From positions 358,209 to 381,295 of the forward strand of contig BMAT01003865.1 of assembly GCA_019649035.1 (NCBI GenBank): 23,087 nucleotides of DNA, read 5' to 3'. The notes below the pieces were generated by a model. It worked only from the letters and a program-made list of their open reading frames with translations. It did no database searches and was not told the DNA's origin. Below, piece by piece: positions 1 through 12,690 of this stretch (positions within the stretch are counted from its first letter, which is position 1; the number at the start of each line of letters is the position of its first letter). A program made the translations under genes and the position numbers. This DNA is from Elysia marginata (lineage: Eukaryota; Mollusca; Gastropoda; Plakobranchidae).

Positions 1-97
1 GAGAGAGAGATGCATCGACAACTTTTGAAAAAAGAGAGGCGGACAGAACATGAAATAATCTGTGTGGGGTATAAAATTTGCAGCCAAGAAAAGTGAT

Positions 98-229
98 GAG
101 AGGAAGAAGAAGAAATGATGGGTAAAGATTAAGAGAAAGAAAAAAAAAGAAAAGAAGAAGGAGAAGAAGAAGTAGAAGAAGCAAATAAACAGAGAAGAAT
201 ACGAAGAAAGAAGTGGGCAGAGAGAAAAA
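98..229. repeat. Purine-rich (GAA/GA) low-complexity tract
   Basis: AGG, AGA and GAA steps dominate, for example GAAGAAGGAGAAGAAGAAG near 154-172. A short (GA)5 run also sits at positions 1-10. No gene is visible on either strand. Confidence 0.85.
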
Positions 230-713
230 TAGTAGTGTATAAGAACAATTAAATGAGAAGATTAATAGTATTTATAATATAACAATTACATTACGCTCAT
301 AAAAATTTGTTATGCTAAGTTACATTTCAGGAGTTATTTACGTCACGAATTTCTTTAAAATGTTTAGGAAAATTATTGAAATTTTTTGTTATGTTTAGCA
401 TGAAGCATTGTACTGCTTTGACATCTACTTTCACAGCAGCCTTAAACATGGTCGTTTATCTCAAACAAGGATTTTTAAGGCAGACTTGTACAAAGATTTG
501 AAATAATTTTCTTCATTTTTGTCAATCGCTTACGACATCGGTGTAATTAATAATCTTGGGTGAAAAGATTTTCCTGATGAAGCATATTTTTAAAGAGCAA
601 TAGATAATGGTCAATTTCGAGAACGCTGGAAATGCAAAAAGACAGGTTAATAAAGAGATATATAAAGGCAGACATACATAATGATTATAGATGAATTTAC
701 GCTGAGATAGAGG

Positions 714-775
714 TAGAGAGACAGAGAGAGGGATATCGAGTGTCAAAGAAAGACAGATAGAGAAAAGAATTAGAA
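714..775. repeat. Interrupted GA/GACA tract
   Basis: GAGAGACAGAGAGAGGG followed by AGACAGATAGAGAAAAG. Purine-rich on the plus strand, short and degenerate. Confidence 0.8.
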
Positions 776-1590
776 ATCAATCAATTTATACATCAGCACC
801 TTAAGGCATCTTCATCAGTTCTGATTCAGGACACAACTAGAAACTGAAGTTTTGTACTGGAAGGCTGATAAGTCCTACAGACATGACATTGTACAGAGAA
901 CTGTCCCAGAACTGAATCTTGGAGAGAGATTAGCTGCCGCCTAGGCTCCTGCTTGTAGAGCTGCTAAGCGGCTTACCGCAAGAATTTCATTTAATTATCC
1001 TGTCCTTAATTTGGCGAAAAGAATGTATGTTAAAGGCCCATAGTTCATCTAAAACAACATTCTAATTTTTTAAAAAAGCCTCCAGAGAGTGTAGGTCGGT
1101 GCTGATTGTTTTAAATAGTAGACAAATACCGGTATACTGAGCTGTGACTCGATGCTAAAATTTTATTTTTTAAAATATCGCAATTCGCAGTCTTTCAATA
1201 ACACTATGGTTAATTTTCATGCAATACGTGACTTCAGCTATTTATAAAGAAATCAATTTCATGGTATAGAATTTTTTTTCTAGTCTTAAAAACCCCTACG
1301 CCTGACCTACAAAACTTTATAATGGCTGGTCAGCTTAACCTGAAAATGTTTTGGTCACATCAGCATCTACCCCTAGCATTGATTTGAATTTTAAAAAAAG
1401 CTAACATAACTAGAAATACTCGTGTACCTACTACCATGCCACAGTGCTGAAGATTTACATCTCTCTCGTATTTTACATTTATTACATTGCTTGAACTGAT
1501 GCAAGGAAACCAACAACAAGCATGATTTCAGAGATCCAAATGCACTTTTATTCTAAGGGCTGCTTTATATCGTTTATCAATTGCTGAGGT

Positions 1591-1689
1591 TTAATGTGGC
1601 CATTCTTTTTTTTCTGAAAGCGACACAAAATAGGAAAAGTTCAATGTGGCCATTGTTTTTTTATGAAAGCGACACAAAATAGTCAAAGG
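1591..1689. repeat. 50-bp tandem duplication
   Basis: Two copies with a 50-bp period (1591-1640 and 1641-1689) share AATGTGGCCATT, a T-run and TGAAAGCGACACAAAATAG. Differences are a C/G change, T-run length and the spacer after ATAG. High similarity suggests a fairly recent local duplication. Confidence 0.92.
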
Positions 1690-3127
1690 AACAGACCATT
1701 ATGTTAAAGAAAATAATATGCGGAGCAAGTAAAGAATTTTTTGACAGGAGTTTTGAGCATAACGGAAAAACCCGTGAAAAGAAATTTAGACGAGAGAAAT
1801 GAAGAAAAAACAAAAGAGTAACAGTGCAGCATGTCTGAGATTTGATCTGCAGCAAATAGAAAGCAAACGTGATACAAGTGAGGGACAGAAGCAGAAATAA
1901 GTACATTACATTTGACTTTATCTAATGGAGTTTTTCTCATGAATGCAGTCACAGGTGTAAGCATTATACTGCAATTTCCAACAGTACACACTAAGCAAAA
2001 CATGAAACATTCTATACTACGCCACAGTAAAAAAAAACCAAGAGATTTAGAATTGATCAGTAGTGCCAATGTTCTTAAAGGATCTAGTTCTAACAAGCAG
2101 CCGCAATTGTGTAGAAAGACAAAGGACGTGAAATGCCACCATAAACAGCTGCACCAAACTAGAATGGCTCTCTAGACAGCTATAAAATGTTAGAAGTTTT
2201 AGTGCTCCTGTGGGGGTAAATATCTGATTGTACCGAAGAGAACCACGCTAAGAAGAGAAGACGACGACTGTGGTTTGAGTAGTAATCCGTGTATAACCTC
2301 CCTCAGCATATAGTAACAGATCAGAATTGAAATAAGCTGTAAATACCAGCACGAAAACTGAAATTTCCCAAGTGGTATAAGGCTGTGACATATCAAAAAA
2401 AGTTAAGAATTAAGTTTGAATTTTTTCCAGCTTAATTCCATCCGCTTTCATGCAAAATCCTGTCGATTTTTTCTGTTTTCATATAGTTTAAATACATTGA
2501 AAAAGATCGCTGCCTCTTTATTAGTTTTTATATAACTGTCGTTGCCCGAAAAAAGTTTGAAATTATAAATAAAAGTTCATAACAACAAACAATCTATACA
2601 CCAAAGGTCGTGAAAAGAATGTGGTTAAATGGCTTTCATCAAACATTAGACTCCCAAAGTATTCAAACTCTACATCTACAATAAATTCTTCATTGATTGA
2701 GCACCAAAAAGGACACAAAGATGACTTCCTGTTTCACCACATGAATCATTCGTGAATACAACAAAAACAGAGAGATGAATTTCAACACACCTGAAAGGAA
2801 TTAAATAGCTATTTGATTTGAAACTTCACTTGCTATTTCTATTCAGTTTCTAACCCACATAATTCACACACTTAGCTCAGTTTCATAAGATAGCAAACAG
2901 ATCATCTCTGTTTTGATGAGTGTAAACACAATCCATGAAATACGCGCTTTGGTTGAAATTTCTTATCCAAATAACACGAGTTTTAGGCACTAATTTGTTT
3001 CAATAAGTTTTTCAAAAGTCTACATAAAACCTTCGTGAATTTTCCAGGGATGGTCTCAGTTGCAGTGGGTTTAAGGTTGAATTAAAGACTACTTAGCTTA
3101 GCACCATAAAGTCTGTAACGGTTTAGA

Positions 3128-3155
3128 CACAGGCCACAGGCCACAGGCCACAGGC
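3128..3155. repeat. Four perfect copies of CACAGGC
   Basis: Four uninterrupted 7-bp units (28 bp) in otherwise unique AT-rich DNA. The unit is GC-rich compared with its surroundings. Confidence 0.97.
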
Positions 3156-4935
3156 TTTCAGCATTTTAATCATAAAATAGAAGAAAGCCACTGTTTTTCT
3201 TTGGTGTAATCTAGTATTAGACAAATTGTACACTCACGTATTAGTCAAGAATCTTTCAAAGGTTGAGCAATGTATAGCATAAAACCATTAGATAATGAAA
3301 GAGCTACATGAATGCACTTTGTAAAAAGTTTTTTTTAATAACGAAAAACTGCAAGGGGCATTATGAATTCATAGTGAAACATGAAGCCAAAACCGTGTGA
3401 TGCTAGGACTGTGAAAAACCAAAACATGGCAGCGGAAAATTACATTTGCATGATAAACACGGTCATATTCCAACTGTCAGTTTAGTCAATAGATCGAGTA
3501 ATATAATAGTACTTTTTCAAATCAAACACAGACAAAAAGGTATGTTAAAACACTGCGACTGTAGGATTCTCGTTTCGTTTGCCAATCCCGGTAAGGCAAT
3601 AAAAGTTCAATATCGTAGAAATGAAAACTTTTTGTTGCGTTTTTTGCTAGTCTAAGCATAAAGTATAAACTTAAAAGGGTAAGCGGCGAATGTGTTTACG
3701 GAAAATGTTCGTTTACGAATTTAAAATTATTAAGTCGTAAAAAGCCCAAAATATATGTAGATTCCACTGAATCGAATGCTCGTTCAGGTGTGAATAATTT
3801 AATGACAAGAATAAGTATATCAGAACAAAGAACTTTTAAATATACTATGCAACAAAGACATAGTAGACTGGTGGTAAACTCATCTAATTGGTTAGTATTG
3901 AAAAACCTCAAATCGCCAGTTTTGAATTATGGGTGCAAAGCATGAGTCTGTAGAAATATAAGTAAACTGATCTTGTTGTAGCTGAAATGTAAATTTCAGG
4001 ATGTCTCTAAAAAGGTAATTGCTCTTTTCTAGACACCTTCTAAATAAAATCTTACTTAGATATAATATCAACCACTGAATACAATCAATTAAAAAACTGA
4101 AATACATTATCACTCAATCATGGAAAAACAGAATTGACAAAAATTGATGTTCAATGTAATTTGCGATACAGAAAAGAGGAGTAGCACTAAAGTACCTTCT
4201 TCAAGACTATTAGGCCTACAAGTAATCATCCGAGACAAAAGATTACAAGACACAAGCCAGAGAAAATGGAGCAGATAGGCCACCTTTGTCAACTCTTGAA
4301 CACACGCTACTCTCTCTGTCGATACTGACAAGGGCAAGTTAATATGTCATATATGCCTTGTGATGATAGTTTCCAGTTTGGTAACTTACGAAGTCACATA
4401 AAAATTACGAACCTACCAATAGTTTTCATCTATATTGTCTTTTTGAACAGCCCACAAAGCGATCTTTAGAGGCCTAATGAATTACAAAGTCTGAAAACCC
4501 AAAGGTAACAAAAACTATACCACAGTGAAGAGTCTATCGAAAGAGTGAGGAATGTCCATGGTTTCAGCACAGAATTATACAACCTTTAATAAAATGAGCT
4601 TCTTCAGCTTTAGTTAGCGTTTCCTTCAGCCAAGTAACATTATGGTAATCCCGCTGATTGTTTCACTCTCATCAGTAATTTACCAAATTAATGTAGCACA
4701 TGCCAGAGTAAGATTCTATAAGTAAATCACTTTTCCATTAAATTAATTAGAAATGCAATGTTGTTTTTTTGTTTTACTTCTTGGATTGTATCCAACGCTT
4801 TTTTAAAGTTAAAATGATACACACGCATGAATAACTTGTACGTGTTTTAAACTATGTTAGGACAACATGTAAGGGATCTTACAAGGACCCTGGATATATT
4901 TTGTAGTAGTAGACACTGATACAATCATTTGAGAG

Positions 4936-5165
4936 GGGAAAAAGAAATAGATGGCACAAGGAAATAAAAGAAAGAATAGTAAAATGGAAATGGAGACACA
5001 CAGAGAGGTCAAGAGGTAAAATATAGATGAGAGAAAGAGAGAGACAGACATACAGACAGAGAGAAATTTTCAGGGAAAAAGAAAGAGACAAGGAGAGTAA
5101 AAAAATGAAGATAAAGAAGAGAGGAAGGTAATAGTGTGAAATATTTAGACATGTGTGTGAGAGAG
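4936..5165. repeat. Interrupted GA/GACA purine-rich tract, about 230 bp
   Basis: Purine-rich plus strand with GAGAGAAAGAGAGAGACAG near 5029-5047, several CAGACA steps and a terminal GTGTGTGAGAGAG. Two overlapping Ser/Leu/Phe-rich open frames on the minus strand (4857-5051, 4879-5202) come from this composition. Confidence 0.85.
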
Positions 5166-5169
5166 TCCA

Positions 5170-8100
5170 CTGGCGTGACAGTGGTAATTTATTACATCTC
5201 ATTTACTTAACGCAAACAAAAAACGGCAAAGAACAGAGCTAGTGTCTAGGATAGAAGAGCACATCCAAATATTTGCTGAAATTCATTTGCACTTTAGTGG
5301 AAGCTAGAAAATAACTTATGGTTATTAGTAATGGAAAGCGTGAAAGTCATTTTTCCTGCCCAAGTCGCTTTTATATCTTTTTAAAAATGTTGAAGAAATC
5401 ATTGATTTACTGAATCTTTCTTTACCATTGATTTACTGTATTTTTCTTTTTAGTTCTAGGCGTCGTTGATCTCTTTGGTGTTATATTGTATCAAAGACTT
5501 TTTAGTTCAACTCTTTGAAATTTTTATTTAACCTGTACAGTCAAAATATTTAGTTGATAACTGTTAAAGCAGCGACATTCTGCGGACTTTCATATCGGTT
5601 GCTCTTAACCTTTAAAATGCGTTTTCCTTGTTTTGACACAATCGGGGGCTTAAAATACACATCCATTTTAAAACAGTGTCCCCCAAAACCTCGTCATTTA
5701 TATGGCGGAACACACTAGTTTTAAGCTGTAAACATCAAGCGACAACACTGAAGATGAAAAATAATGCAAGAAAAGCGAGTCGAACGTAAAACTTGGTCAT
5801 GATTCTGCATGAGAAATCAGTCTCGGCTTTTATGCCACAGAGGATACAGTCATCGAGTCAGGTCGCGTTATGGCCTTTCGCTGGACATACGGGCCCTTTG
5901 GGAAATTAAAACTGGTATTACAGTTTTTCTCGATTTTATCTTGAAAGAATCAAAGATTAAATTACATGCCCAGAACTTCTGTTCAGGCTGTGTGCTTTGT
6001 TGTATTTTTTTTCTACAATAAAACAATAAAATGTACATATGTCGAAACAGGCAGAAACAAAAAAAAACAACAATAAAACAAAAAGACATTAAAAAAGGCT
6101 TTTTATCATAATAATGTTCGCAGATTTCTTGGATTTTGTTGTATTTTAGCTGACGCTGTTGTTACTGCTGTAGTAAATGTTGCCATGCTTGTTTGTATTT
6201 CTTTTCTGTTGTCATGAGGATACATTTAAAGTTTACAAGGTAAAAGACTTGCGAAAAAATAAGAGAAATGACGCTATTTTATATATCCAGACTATTGATA
6301 TCTTGTGCCCAGACAAACATCAATCTTTAATGCTAGAGAAAAGCACAGCAAATATCACCTCTAATTCTATAAGATAAAAAATGTTATAAAAGGTTAAAAA
6401 ACAACCCGGATTGCATAAAAATTCATCACTTTAATAGTTCAGCATGTCTTACAGTTGACTGCTCTCAGAAAAACAAATGGCAGATTTGATGCGTAGGATG
6501 ATATTTTTTTCCGGCAAGTCAAGTCATGGGTGCCAGAAAGAATCATCTCTGACGAAGATTTGTAGATACACATGTACCATCTATCATAACAGGTGACTCT
6601 TTCTATCCGCACAATTTTCCCCTCAAACAAACCAAAGGCGTTCTGTTACATAAGTGCTTTGAGGGTACACATTTTATAAAGTTGAGCACTATTCTAAAAC
6701 AATAAGAATTTAGCTCCAAGATAACGAAACGACTTTCTCACTTACTAAATAGCAAACAGACCACTCCCAGAACTAACATATGTAACCATACAGCAAAAAT
6801 ACTCTTTGATACTTTTAATGTTTTTTACCGTTCTTCTGCAAACACCCCTTTATTTAATTTCTTAAAATAATTTAAAAATACTTTATGTGAAATACCTGCT
6901 TTATATATATAACAATTTTCCTATTTTTGAGCATCATGCCTCATTTAGCTGATTAGCCGAGATCAAAACAGAAAGATACAAGTGAAAATATTCATTTAAA
7001 ATGTAATGCCAGCGTCATGTTGCGAAACATTTTTTATGGTCGAATTTCTTTGAATTTATTTTTGGTGCATTACCCAATACAACCATGTTAAAGTTTGAAC
7101 ACGAAAACTGATTCTGACCTACGTCAGTCTTTTGGTATGGAATTGTGAAAGCGGTCTAAGGGCGTTTTATTTAAGCAGCACAATATTTTTATCCGATCGA
7201 GATGCGCAATCTGCAACAAAAAAAGCTAAGAGATTGGTGTTTCTCAAGGTCTGACGTAAATTTCTCCAACTGTGACGTGGATGTAGGTCAGAACCATCAG
7301 AATTTAATATGCATTGTTGAAATTAAAAATGATTGCAACGTTATAAGTTTTCACCCAGTTTAAATTAATGTTCGAATAGACTTACTTAGTAAAGCTTCCA
7401 TTGCTTGACTTTTTATGTATTTGAGTTTGTTACGATTTTTGAAAAATATTGGGATCTCAGATTGTTGCTGCTTGCCGATTTATGATCGACTCTCTAATAT
7501 GTTTCTCGTATGCAGTCTGGTGAAACAATTGTGGGCCGATCCAAATAATACAATTCCAATCAAATTAGGTTGAAACTTTGAAAACGAGAATAATTTCTCC
7601 AACAGAAATATCTCAGCTCACTGAATGGACGTTCACAAAGTCATTGTGGGAGAAAAAGCTTGATCTAGAGTTCAGTTGCAGAGTGGTCGTTGCTGAAAGC
7701 AACAATAGTCAGAAAAATATCAGGATATGTAGTGGTGCTGTTTACATTACCCAATAGGTAGATCTACTGCTGTAATTTTTTAGGAGCATTCTGTAAAAAA
7801 TTGGAAAACTATAACTATTCTTATTCAAGGTTCAAAGCACATTGTTATAAAGAGCAGACAACTCTAGTGAGACATTATGTCTAAAATAATGATAATAATA
7901 CTACTTTTTAATTTATTTATGAATATATCGTCTTCATTTCACATGTTTGAGCGCGACCAACTGCGATTATCTTAATATTTTCTTAAAGCGGTATTAGAGG
8001 GTGGATCGTTCAAGAAAGTGAAGTAGTCTTAGTAAAGTTAAACGTATAAAGTTCATGCTGTTTGTATAAAAAGGCTATTAAAACGATCACTGTGACAAGA

Positions 8101-8447
8101 TTGGCTGAGTTCGAGAAAGGAATCGATGTCCCATTATTGTTCTTGTGCGTGACTGTGTGAAGCCGAGGGATCCACTACCTATCTACTACCTCGCCAAGAC
8201 TCATGTTAACACAATACGGTTTAATCATTGGACTTGGAATTTAAATCTTTACAATTTTCATTAAAAGTTATTAAATAAGTGGTGTCCTCAAGGAGAAAAG
8301 TTAAGTCATCACAGCCGTTTTATCATTTCCAAAACTTTTGAGGAAGGTGTTCCACTATCATTAGCCAAGTATAAACATGAACAATATTTTAGTTTTACAA
8401 TTGAAGATATATCTGCAGTCACATCTTTACCTTCTCCAATCATTCTG
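5170..8447. other. AT-rich DNA without recognisable genes
   Basis: Only short random open frames (up to about 73 codons), A-rich stretches (for example 6057-6085) and the possible inverted-repeat remnant at 7108-7300. No RNA gene, promoter or exon pattern could be supported. Confidence 0.6.
7108..7300. repeat. Possible remnant of a short inverted-repeat element
   Basis: TTCTGACCTAC at 7112-7122 is the exact reverse complement of GTAGGTCAGAA at 7283-7293. Just inside and outside there is further partial inverted similarity: CTGA and CATCAG outside; ACGTCAG at 7121-7127 against CTGACGT at 7251-7257 inside. With small indels the ends look like 35-40-bp imperfect terminal inverted repeats around a non-coding 190-bp segment, as in a small non-autonomous DNA transposon. 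No target-site duplication is evident, so this is tentative. Confidence 0.35.
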
Positions 8448-8493
8448 TCGAGAGAAAAGGAGAGAGAAAAAGAGAAGGGCGAGAAAGAGAGAG

Positions 8494-8532
<39 letters not shown>
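8448..8532. repeat. Polypurine tract ending in (AG)18
   Basis: GA-rich from about 8448, becoming an uninterrupted AG dinucleotide run of 36 bp at 8497-8532. The homopurine strand is plus. It is the purest GA microsatellite in the window and therefore the one most likely to vary in length. Open frames that span it on either strand (8309-8611, 8534-8725) have no recognisable content. Confidence 0.97.
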
Positions 8533-8536
<4 letters not shown>

Positions 8537-9020
8537 TCTTTGGATAGTGAAGAAGAAAAAACTATTTGGGAAGAAAAAAAATCGCTTACTACAAAACTTT
8601 TTCCTAACCATGTTAAGTTATGCGCGAAGAAGTTGGAAGATTACAAGACAAGTTTTAAATGCTTGTGTATTGACGCGTACCCAATCAAACGCAAATGTGA
8701 AAGTGGTGAATTCAAATCATTTTAACTGTCAGAATGATAATTATTAAAGATCGAAAAGAAATAATCGTAAGAAAACTAGCGTATACGAGAAAAAATGCTA
8801 AGCAAAAAATCAGATCAGAAGGAGAAAGAAATGGAGATATCAGTAAAAGGTAGAAACAAATGAAGGGATTCACAGATAATAACATAGATATAGAGGAGTG
8901 TTGAGTAGGTGAGGAAATATACAGTGGTGCAGAGGTACATGAAATGAGGAGAGGCAGATATAAGCAAACAACGAGAAATATTAATAGAAAAGGAGAAAAA
9001 GCTTCCGAGGAAAAAAAACA

Positions 9021-9087
9021 GAAGAAAAGACATAGTGTGTGTGTGTGAGAGAGAGAGAGAGAGGGGGGGAGATGGAGAGAGAGAGAG
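9021..9087. repeat. Compound (GT)6(GA)8-G7 microsatellite
   Basis: A (GT)6 run (9035-9046) passes directly into (GA)8 (9047-9062), a G7 run (9063-9069) and a second GA run to 9087. Such a compound tract combines alternating purine/pyrimidine with homopurine DNA. Confidence 0.96.
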
Positions 9088-9109
9088 TGGAAAATTTAAA
9101 AGAGCGAAA

Positions 9110-11609
9110 AAAGACAGAGGAATGTGCTTTGAGAAGGATCCCCACTCACAATACGCTCTAACTTGCCACCGGGCACACTTGATTCTATAAAGGCTGGAGG
9201 TTTAGAACAGGAGAAGCAATTATTCCAGATGGAACATATTCAATTTTTACCCTCCCACGCGCGAAGCCTGTCCACGGTTTCACGCCCCTTTTTCTGTTTT
9301 GTTCGATCGGTTGTTTGTTTACTTTAGGGCCAAAGCGCCCCTTACAATGGGTTGAATCGGGGTCAAATAGGGATCATGATTGTGAAGTATAGGTCACAAT
9401 CTCATCTCCTAAGTTGTGGCTTTGTAACCGTGGTCTTAGATTATCTTTATGCAGATTTTAAAGGTAAAGGTTATTTCTACAAAAGATGGTTCTTAATTAC
9501 AAAATAACTTTGTTCATGTGAGTACCTCCAAGATGGTGAGATTGCTCGAGTTTTCAATATGATATAGACCCTAGGCCTTCAGCTCTCTAAACCAATAAGA
9601 ATCAATATATTCATTGTAGGTGCTCAGAATTGTGTGCTGTAGGCATGATAACGTGCCATCAAATAAACATACGAAGAAAAGTCATGGTTTTTAAATTTCA
9701 TTTCCTGATTGTTTTTTTATCAGGAAAAGAACAGCATGAGCAGACAGTTGCCATTTATGAATGTCAAAACTAGAAATCTAAGATTTGTAGAAAATTGTAG
9801 AATCTCGCCAAGCGTCAATAACATATTATCATAACAGATGCCAGGATGCTGATAAGAGCAGTCCATTGCCCTCTTGAAAGAGTCGAAGGACTAACGCCCT
9901 ACTACGATGAAAGGCTGGATATTGATTGAATTTACCATAATGATGGTAAAGCTTCTACATGGCGCTTCTACAGAGCTTCTCTCGTGTGTCAGATAGGACA
10001 AACTGTGAGCGCACCTCGTAGCGTAAGGTCTACTGTAGAGATAGAGGAAGAGCCACGAAAGAGGAATTTTGAGTACATTTACTATTGAGTTGACGATGAA
10101 AGAAAGGAGCGAAGAAATCGACGTCCGAGATGAGCAGAGAATATGGGCGTAGAGATTTAAATGGATTATATTTTCTCCCGCTATATATATGACAAGAGTG
10201 CGAGGAATAAAATATTGCATTGGATTTAGAAAGATTGAAAAACTGAACGTACAGGACGTATAAGAATAACGAAAAAATCTAAAAAAAGTTCCCTTTACAA
10301 TATAGTATCCTTTAAGATAAAATGTTCATAAATTTGATTCAACTAAAAACAATGTAATGCTACTATGAAAAGGAGCAAAGAAGGCAAGAAAGTTATAATT
10401 GAGAGAGCATGTAACTTGATTTCTCTAAAATAGGTAAGAGTCTGGTACTTTGACAAAATAGACGCTATAATAGAGAGGTACGAGTAGACAGAAAAGAGGC
10501 TCTGCAGCGGACACACAAACTGACAAAAAGACAGACGATGAATTAATACTAGTTAACTTTAAGGCGATAAAAGAGCCCTTATGTTTTTTTGCCTCGTTTA
10601 AACAAAAGAAATTATACCATTAAATGAGAATGCAAAAGAAAATCTATAAAAATATAGAGAATCGAGCCCTAACTGTAGATTCTTAGCACTGTTATGATCT
10701 CAACAGAAAGGTGCAAACATCAGAGTTTAAAATGGTTGACATTTTGGCTTATAATAAGCCTAGATCGTAGGGCAGTACATCCATCCCGTATTAGAAAAAA
10801 ATCAAATTTTTTAGAAATATTCATCGCATGTATAAAGGCCAAAGTGCGTGATCTAGTGTAAGAGATAAAGAATTTCTCACTTGAAAATAATTGTTTAGCT
10901 TCCGGCCTTCCGGTTCCATATGTTTTGTAGAACAGCACAGTCGATAGTTGCCATGATTGTCTAAAGACCTGGATTAACGAGAATGCCGATCACCCCGTTT
11001 AAGATCTAATCTCAAAATCTATGTTTCCTTACTTCTTAGGTGGTACATTTGTGTAACAATGTGAGGCTTTCATGATTTCGTTTCTTTTTTTTTTAATCTT
11101 ACCATGTTGCAGAATCTAGATCTAGATCGGGACCAGCATCGAAGATAATTTCGCTTAGATTATAGTTGTCCATGGCTGTTACCAGGTTTCTGCCCTAAAT
11201 GTGATTTCCAAATCTACTGCTTTTGTTTTTACTGGATGAATGACTGACAATTGACAAAGGAAATGGTAAAGGTTAGGAGAGAAAAAGTCCAAAGACTGTC
11301 CAGTTTTGATAGTTGAAGATTTGGATAATCGCAATGAGCACAGGCAGTAACCATATTTTCAACTTTTTTGCTGCGTAATCTAAAAAAGCACAACAAACTC
11401 TAATTGAGACAAAGATTTATCCAGATATAGATCTCACGATGACAGAAACTAAATCAGCTGTCCTAGATGGGGATCTATAATCCTGCATTAATTCAATATC
11501 CAGACTACATCAACATTTTTCTACAGTACAAACTCATGATCTAAGGTAACAAATCAGAGGGAGAAATAGAAAAAAAGTCTAACAGGTTTGAAGATGGAGC
11601 AAAATAAGA
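9110..11609. other. Mostly AT-rich DNA with a GC-richer patch at the left
   Basis: Positions 9130-9370 are noticeably more GC-rich (for example CACGCGCGAAGCC, 9256-9268, and AGCGCCCC, 9334-9341) than the rest, but no open frame, repeat or RNA fold was recognised there. The remainder is unremarkable. The minus-strand open frames at 9891-10220 and 10720-10938 have no recognisable motifs. Confidence 0.55.
9701..9727. repeat. 9-bp-stem hairpin with T-rich loop
   Basis: TTTCCTGAT (9701-9709) and ATCAGGAAA (9719-9727) are perfect inverted arms around a 9-base T-rich spacer. No associated gene. Confidence 0.5.
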
Positions 11610-11685
11610 AGGGAAGGTAATAGAATGGGTAGTAGAAGTGAAATGGTAAGTGTAATAGGTTAATGGTATGAAAGAAAAGTAGTGA

Positions 11686-11950
11686 GAGTGATAGGATAAC
11701 GATATAGAAGGGAAATAGTAAGAGTGATAGGATAACGATATAGAAGGGAAATAGAGTGATGGGATAACGATATAGAAAGAAATAGTGAGAGTGATAGGAT
11801 AACGATATAGAAGGGAAATAGAGTGATAGGATAACGATATAGAATGGAAATAAAGTGATAGGATAACGATATAGAAGGGAAAGAGCGAGAGTGATAGGAT
11901 AACGATATAGAAGGGAAATAGTGAGAATGATAGTTTAGCGGTATAGCGTA
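11686..11950. repeat. 32-36-bp minisatellite, 7 clear units plus a decayed one
   Basis: Units begin with GAGTGATAGGATAACGATAT at 11686, 11722, 11754, 11789, 11821, 11853 (first base changed) and 11889, followed by AGAAGGGAAATA with variable ends. Unit lengths are 36, 32, 35, 32, 32, 36 and about 35 bp. The length differences come from presence or absence of a short GTGA/GTAA insertion at the unit junction, so 32- and 36-bp subtypes are interleaved. A decayed unit follows up to about 11950. Weakly related purine-rich sequence (AGAAGTGAAATGGTAAGTG and similar) extends left to about 11610. The open frame on the minus strand (11660-11986) with repeated SLSYHSRS-like residues is a product of this array. 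Confidence 0.92.
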
Positions 11951-12424
11951 TTGACGTCTTGGTCTACATGTAGATCTAAATAACAAGATTTAGGCGTAAA
12001 TAAAAGGAAAAGTATAAAGAGAAGTATAGAATGAGGACTCTAAAGAGAAGAAGAAAACAGTAGGTACAGAAAAAATCAAAAGATTCTAAAACTAAATTAA
12101 AATACGTGAAAATTTTCTGAGAGATATAAATGAATATAAGATACACATTTATACGGAAAGAAGAAACTGAATTTCATACAGATAGGTTCGACAATGTATT
12201 AGTACAATCAAAGAAGGCAATTTTGAACAGGTCCAATCTGTTTTCCTGACTTTGTCAGGTAAACTACAACTAGTATAACAATAAAAGAAAAAAGAGTGTT
12301 AAGTAAAGAAGAGTCCAAGAGGTAGAAAAATAAATGAAGAAATATACAGTATGGGAGAACGAAAATGAACAGAGACAAATAGGGGGAAAAAGATAGAGCA
12401 GACAGCGACAACTTCAGTAGTCAA

Positions 12425-12690
12425 GCAGAGTGTGAGTGTGTGATTATGTGTGCGTGTGTGTGTTAAGCACGAGAGAATAAAATCAAGAAGGAGACAAATG
12501 AGAAGAGAAAGAGACTAAAACAAATTGCGATGCCAAACCAAATCAAGCTGGGAGATTTTGATAATCTTTCAGAGAGGTAGAGTACGAAAAATAAAAAAGA
12601 GGGGATGAAGGCAATGGTAGAGTTGTTTTGGCAATGATTGTGTTTAGAAACACAGACAGAAAGACAGAGATAGGCAGACAGACAAAGAGA
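12425..12690. repeat. GT tract and CAGA/GACA purine tracts
   Basis: A degenerate (GT)n run at 12430-12463 is followed by GAGA-rich sequence near 12486-12515 and a CAGA/GACA run at about 12648-12690. All purine runs are on the plus strand. The minus-strand open frame 12543-12773 over it looks random. Confidence 0.85.

Larger units (their letters stand above)
776..4935. other. AT-rich DNA without recognisable genes
   Basis: Apart from the 50-bp duplication and the 7-bp repeat listed separately, this stretch is unique-looking AT-rich sequence with scattered A and T runs. The longest open frame, 1704-2096 on the minus strand (130 codons), overlaps a plus-strand frame (1912-2175). Neither has domain motifs I recognise. 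It could be intergenic or lie within a large intron. Confidence 0.6.

Noticed and set aside
1704..2096. 130-codon minus-strand open frame with hydrophobic segments, briefly considered a GPCR fragment
   Set aside because: A GN followed by a loose N...S.SV..L spacing vaguely recalls transmembrane helices 1-2, but the spacing is wrong, the Asp of helix 2 and the DRY region are absent, and the rest looks random.
4857..5202. Two overlapping hydrophobic-looking minus-strand frames
   Set aside because: Phe/Leu/Ser content comes from the complement of the GA-rich tract; both frames are equally open.
11660..11986. 108-codon minus-strand frame with repeated Ser/Leu/Tyr/His residues
   Set aside because: Fully explained by translation of the 32-36-bp minisatellite.
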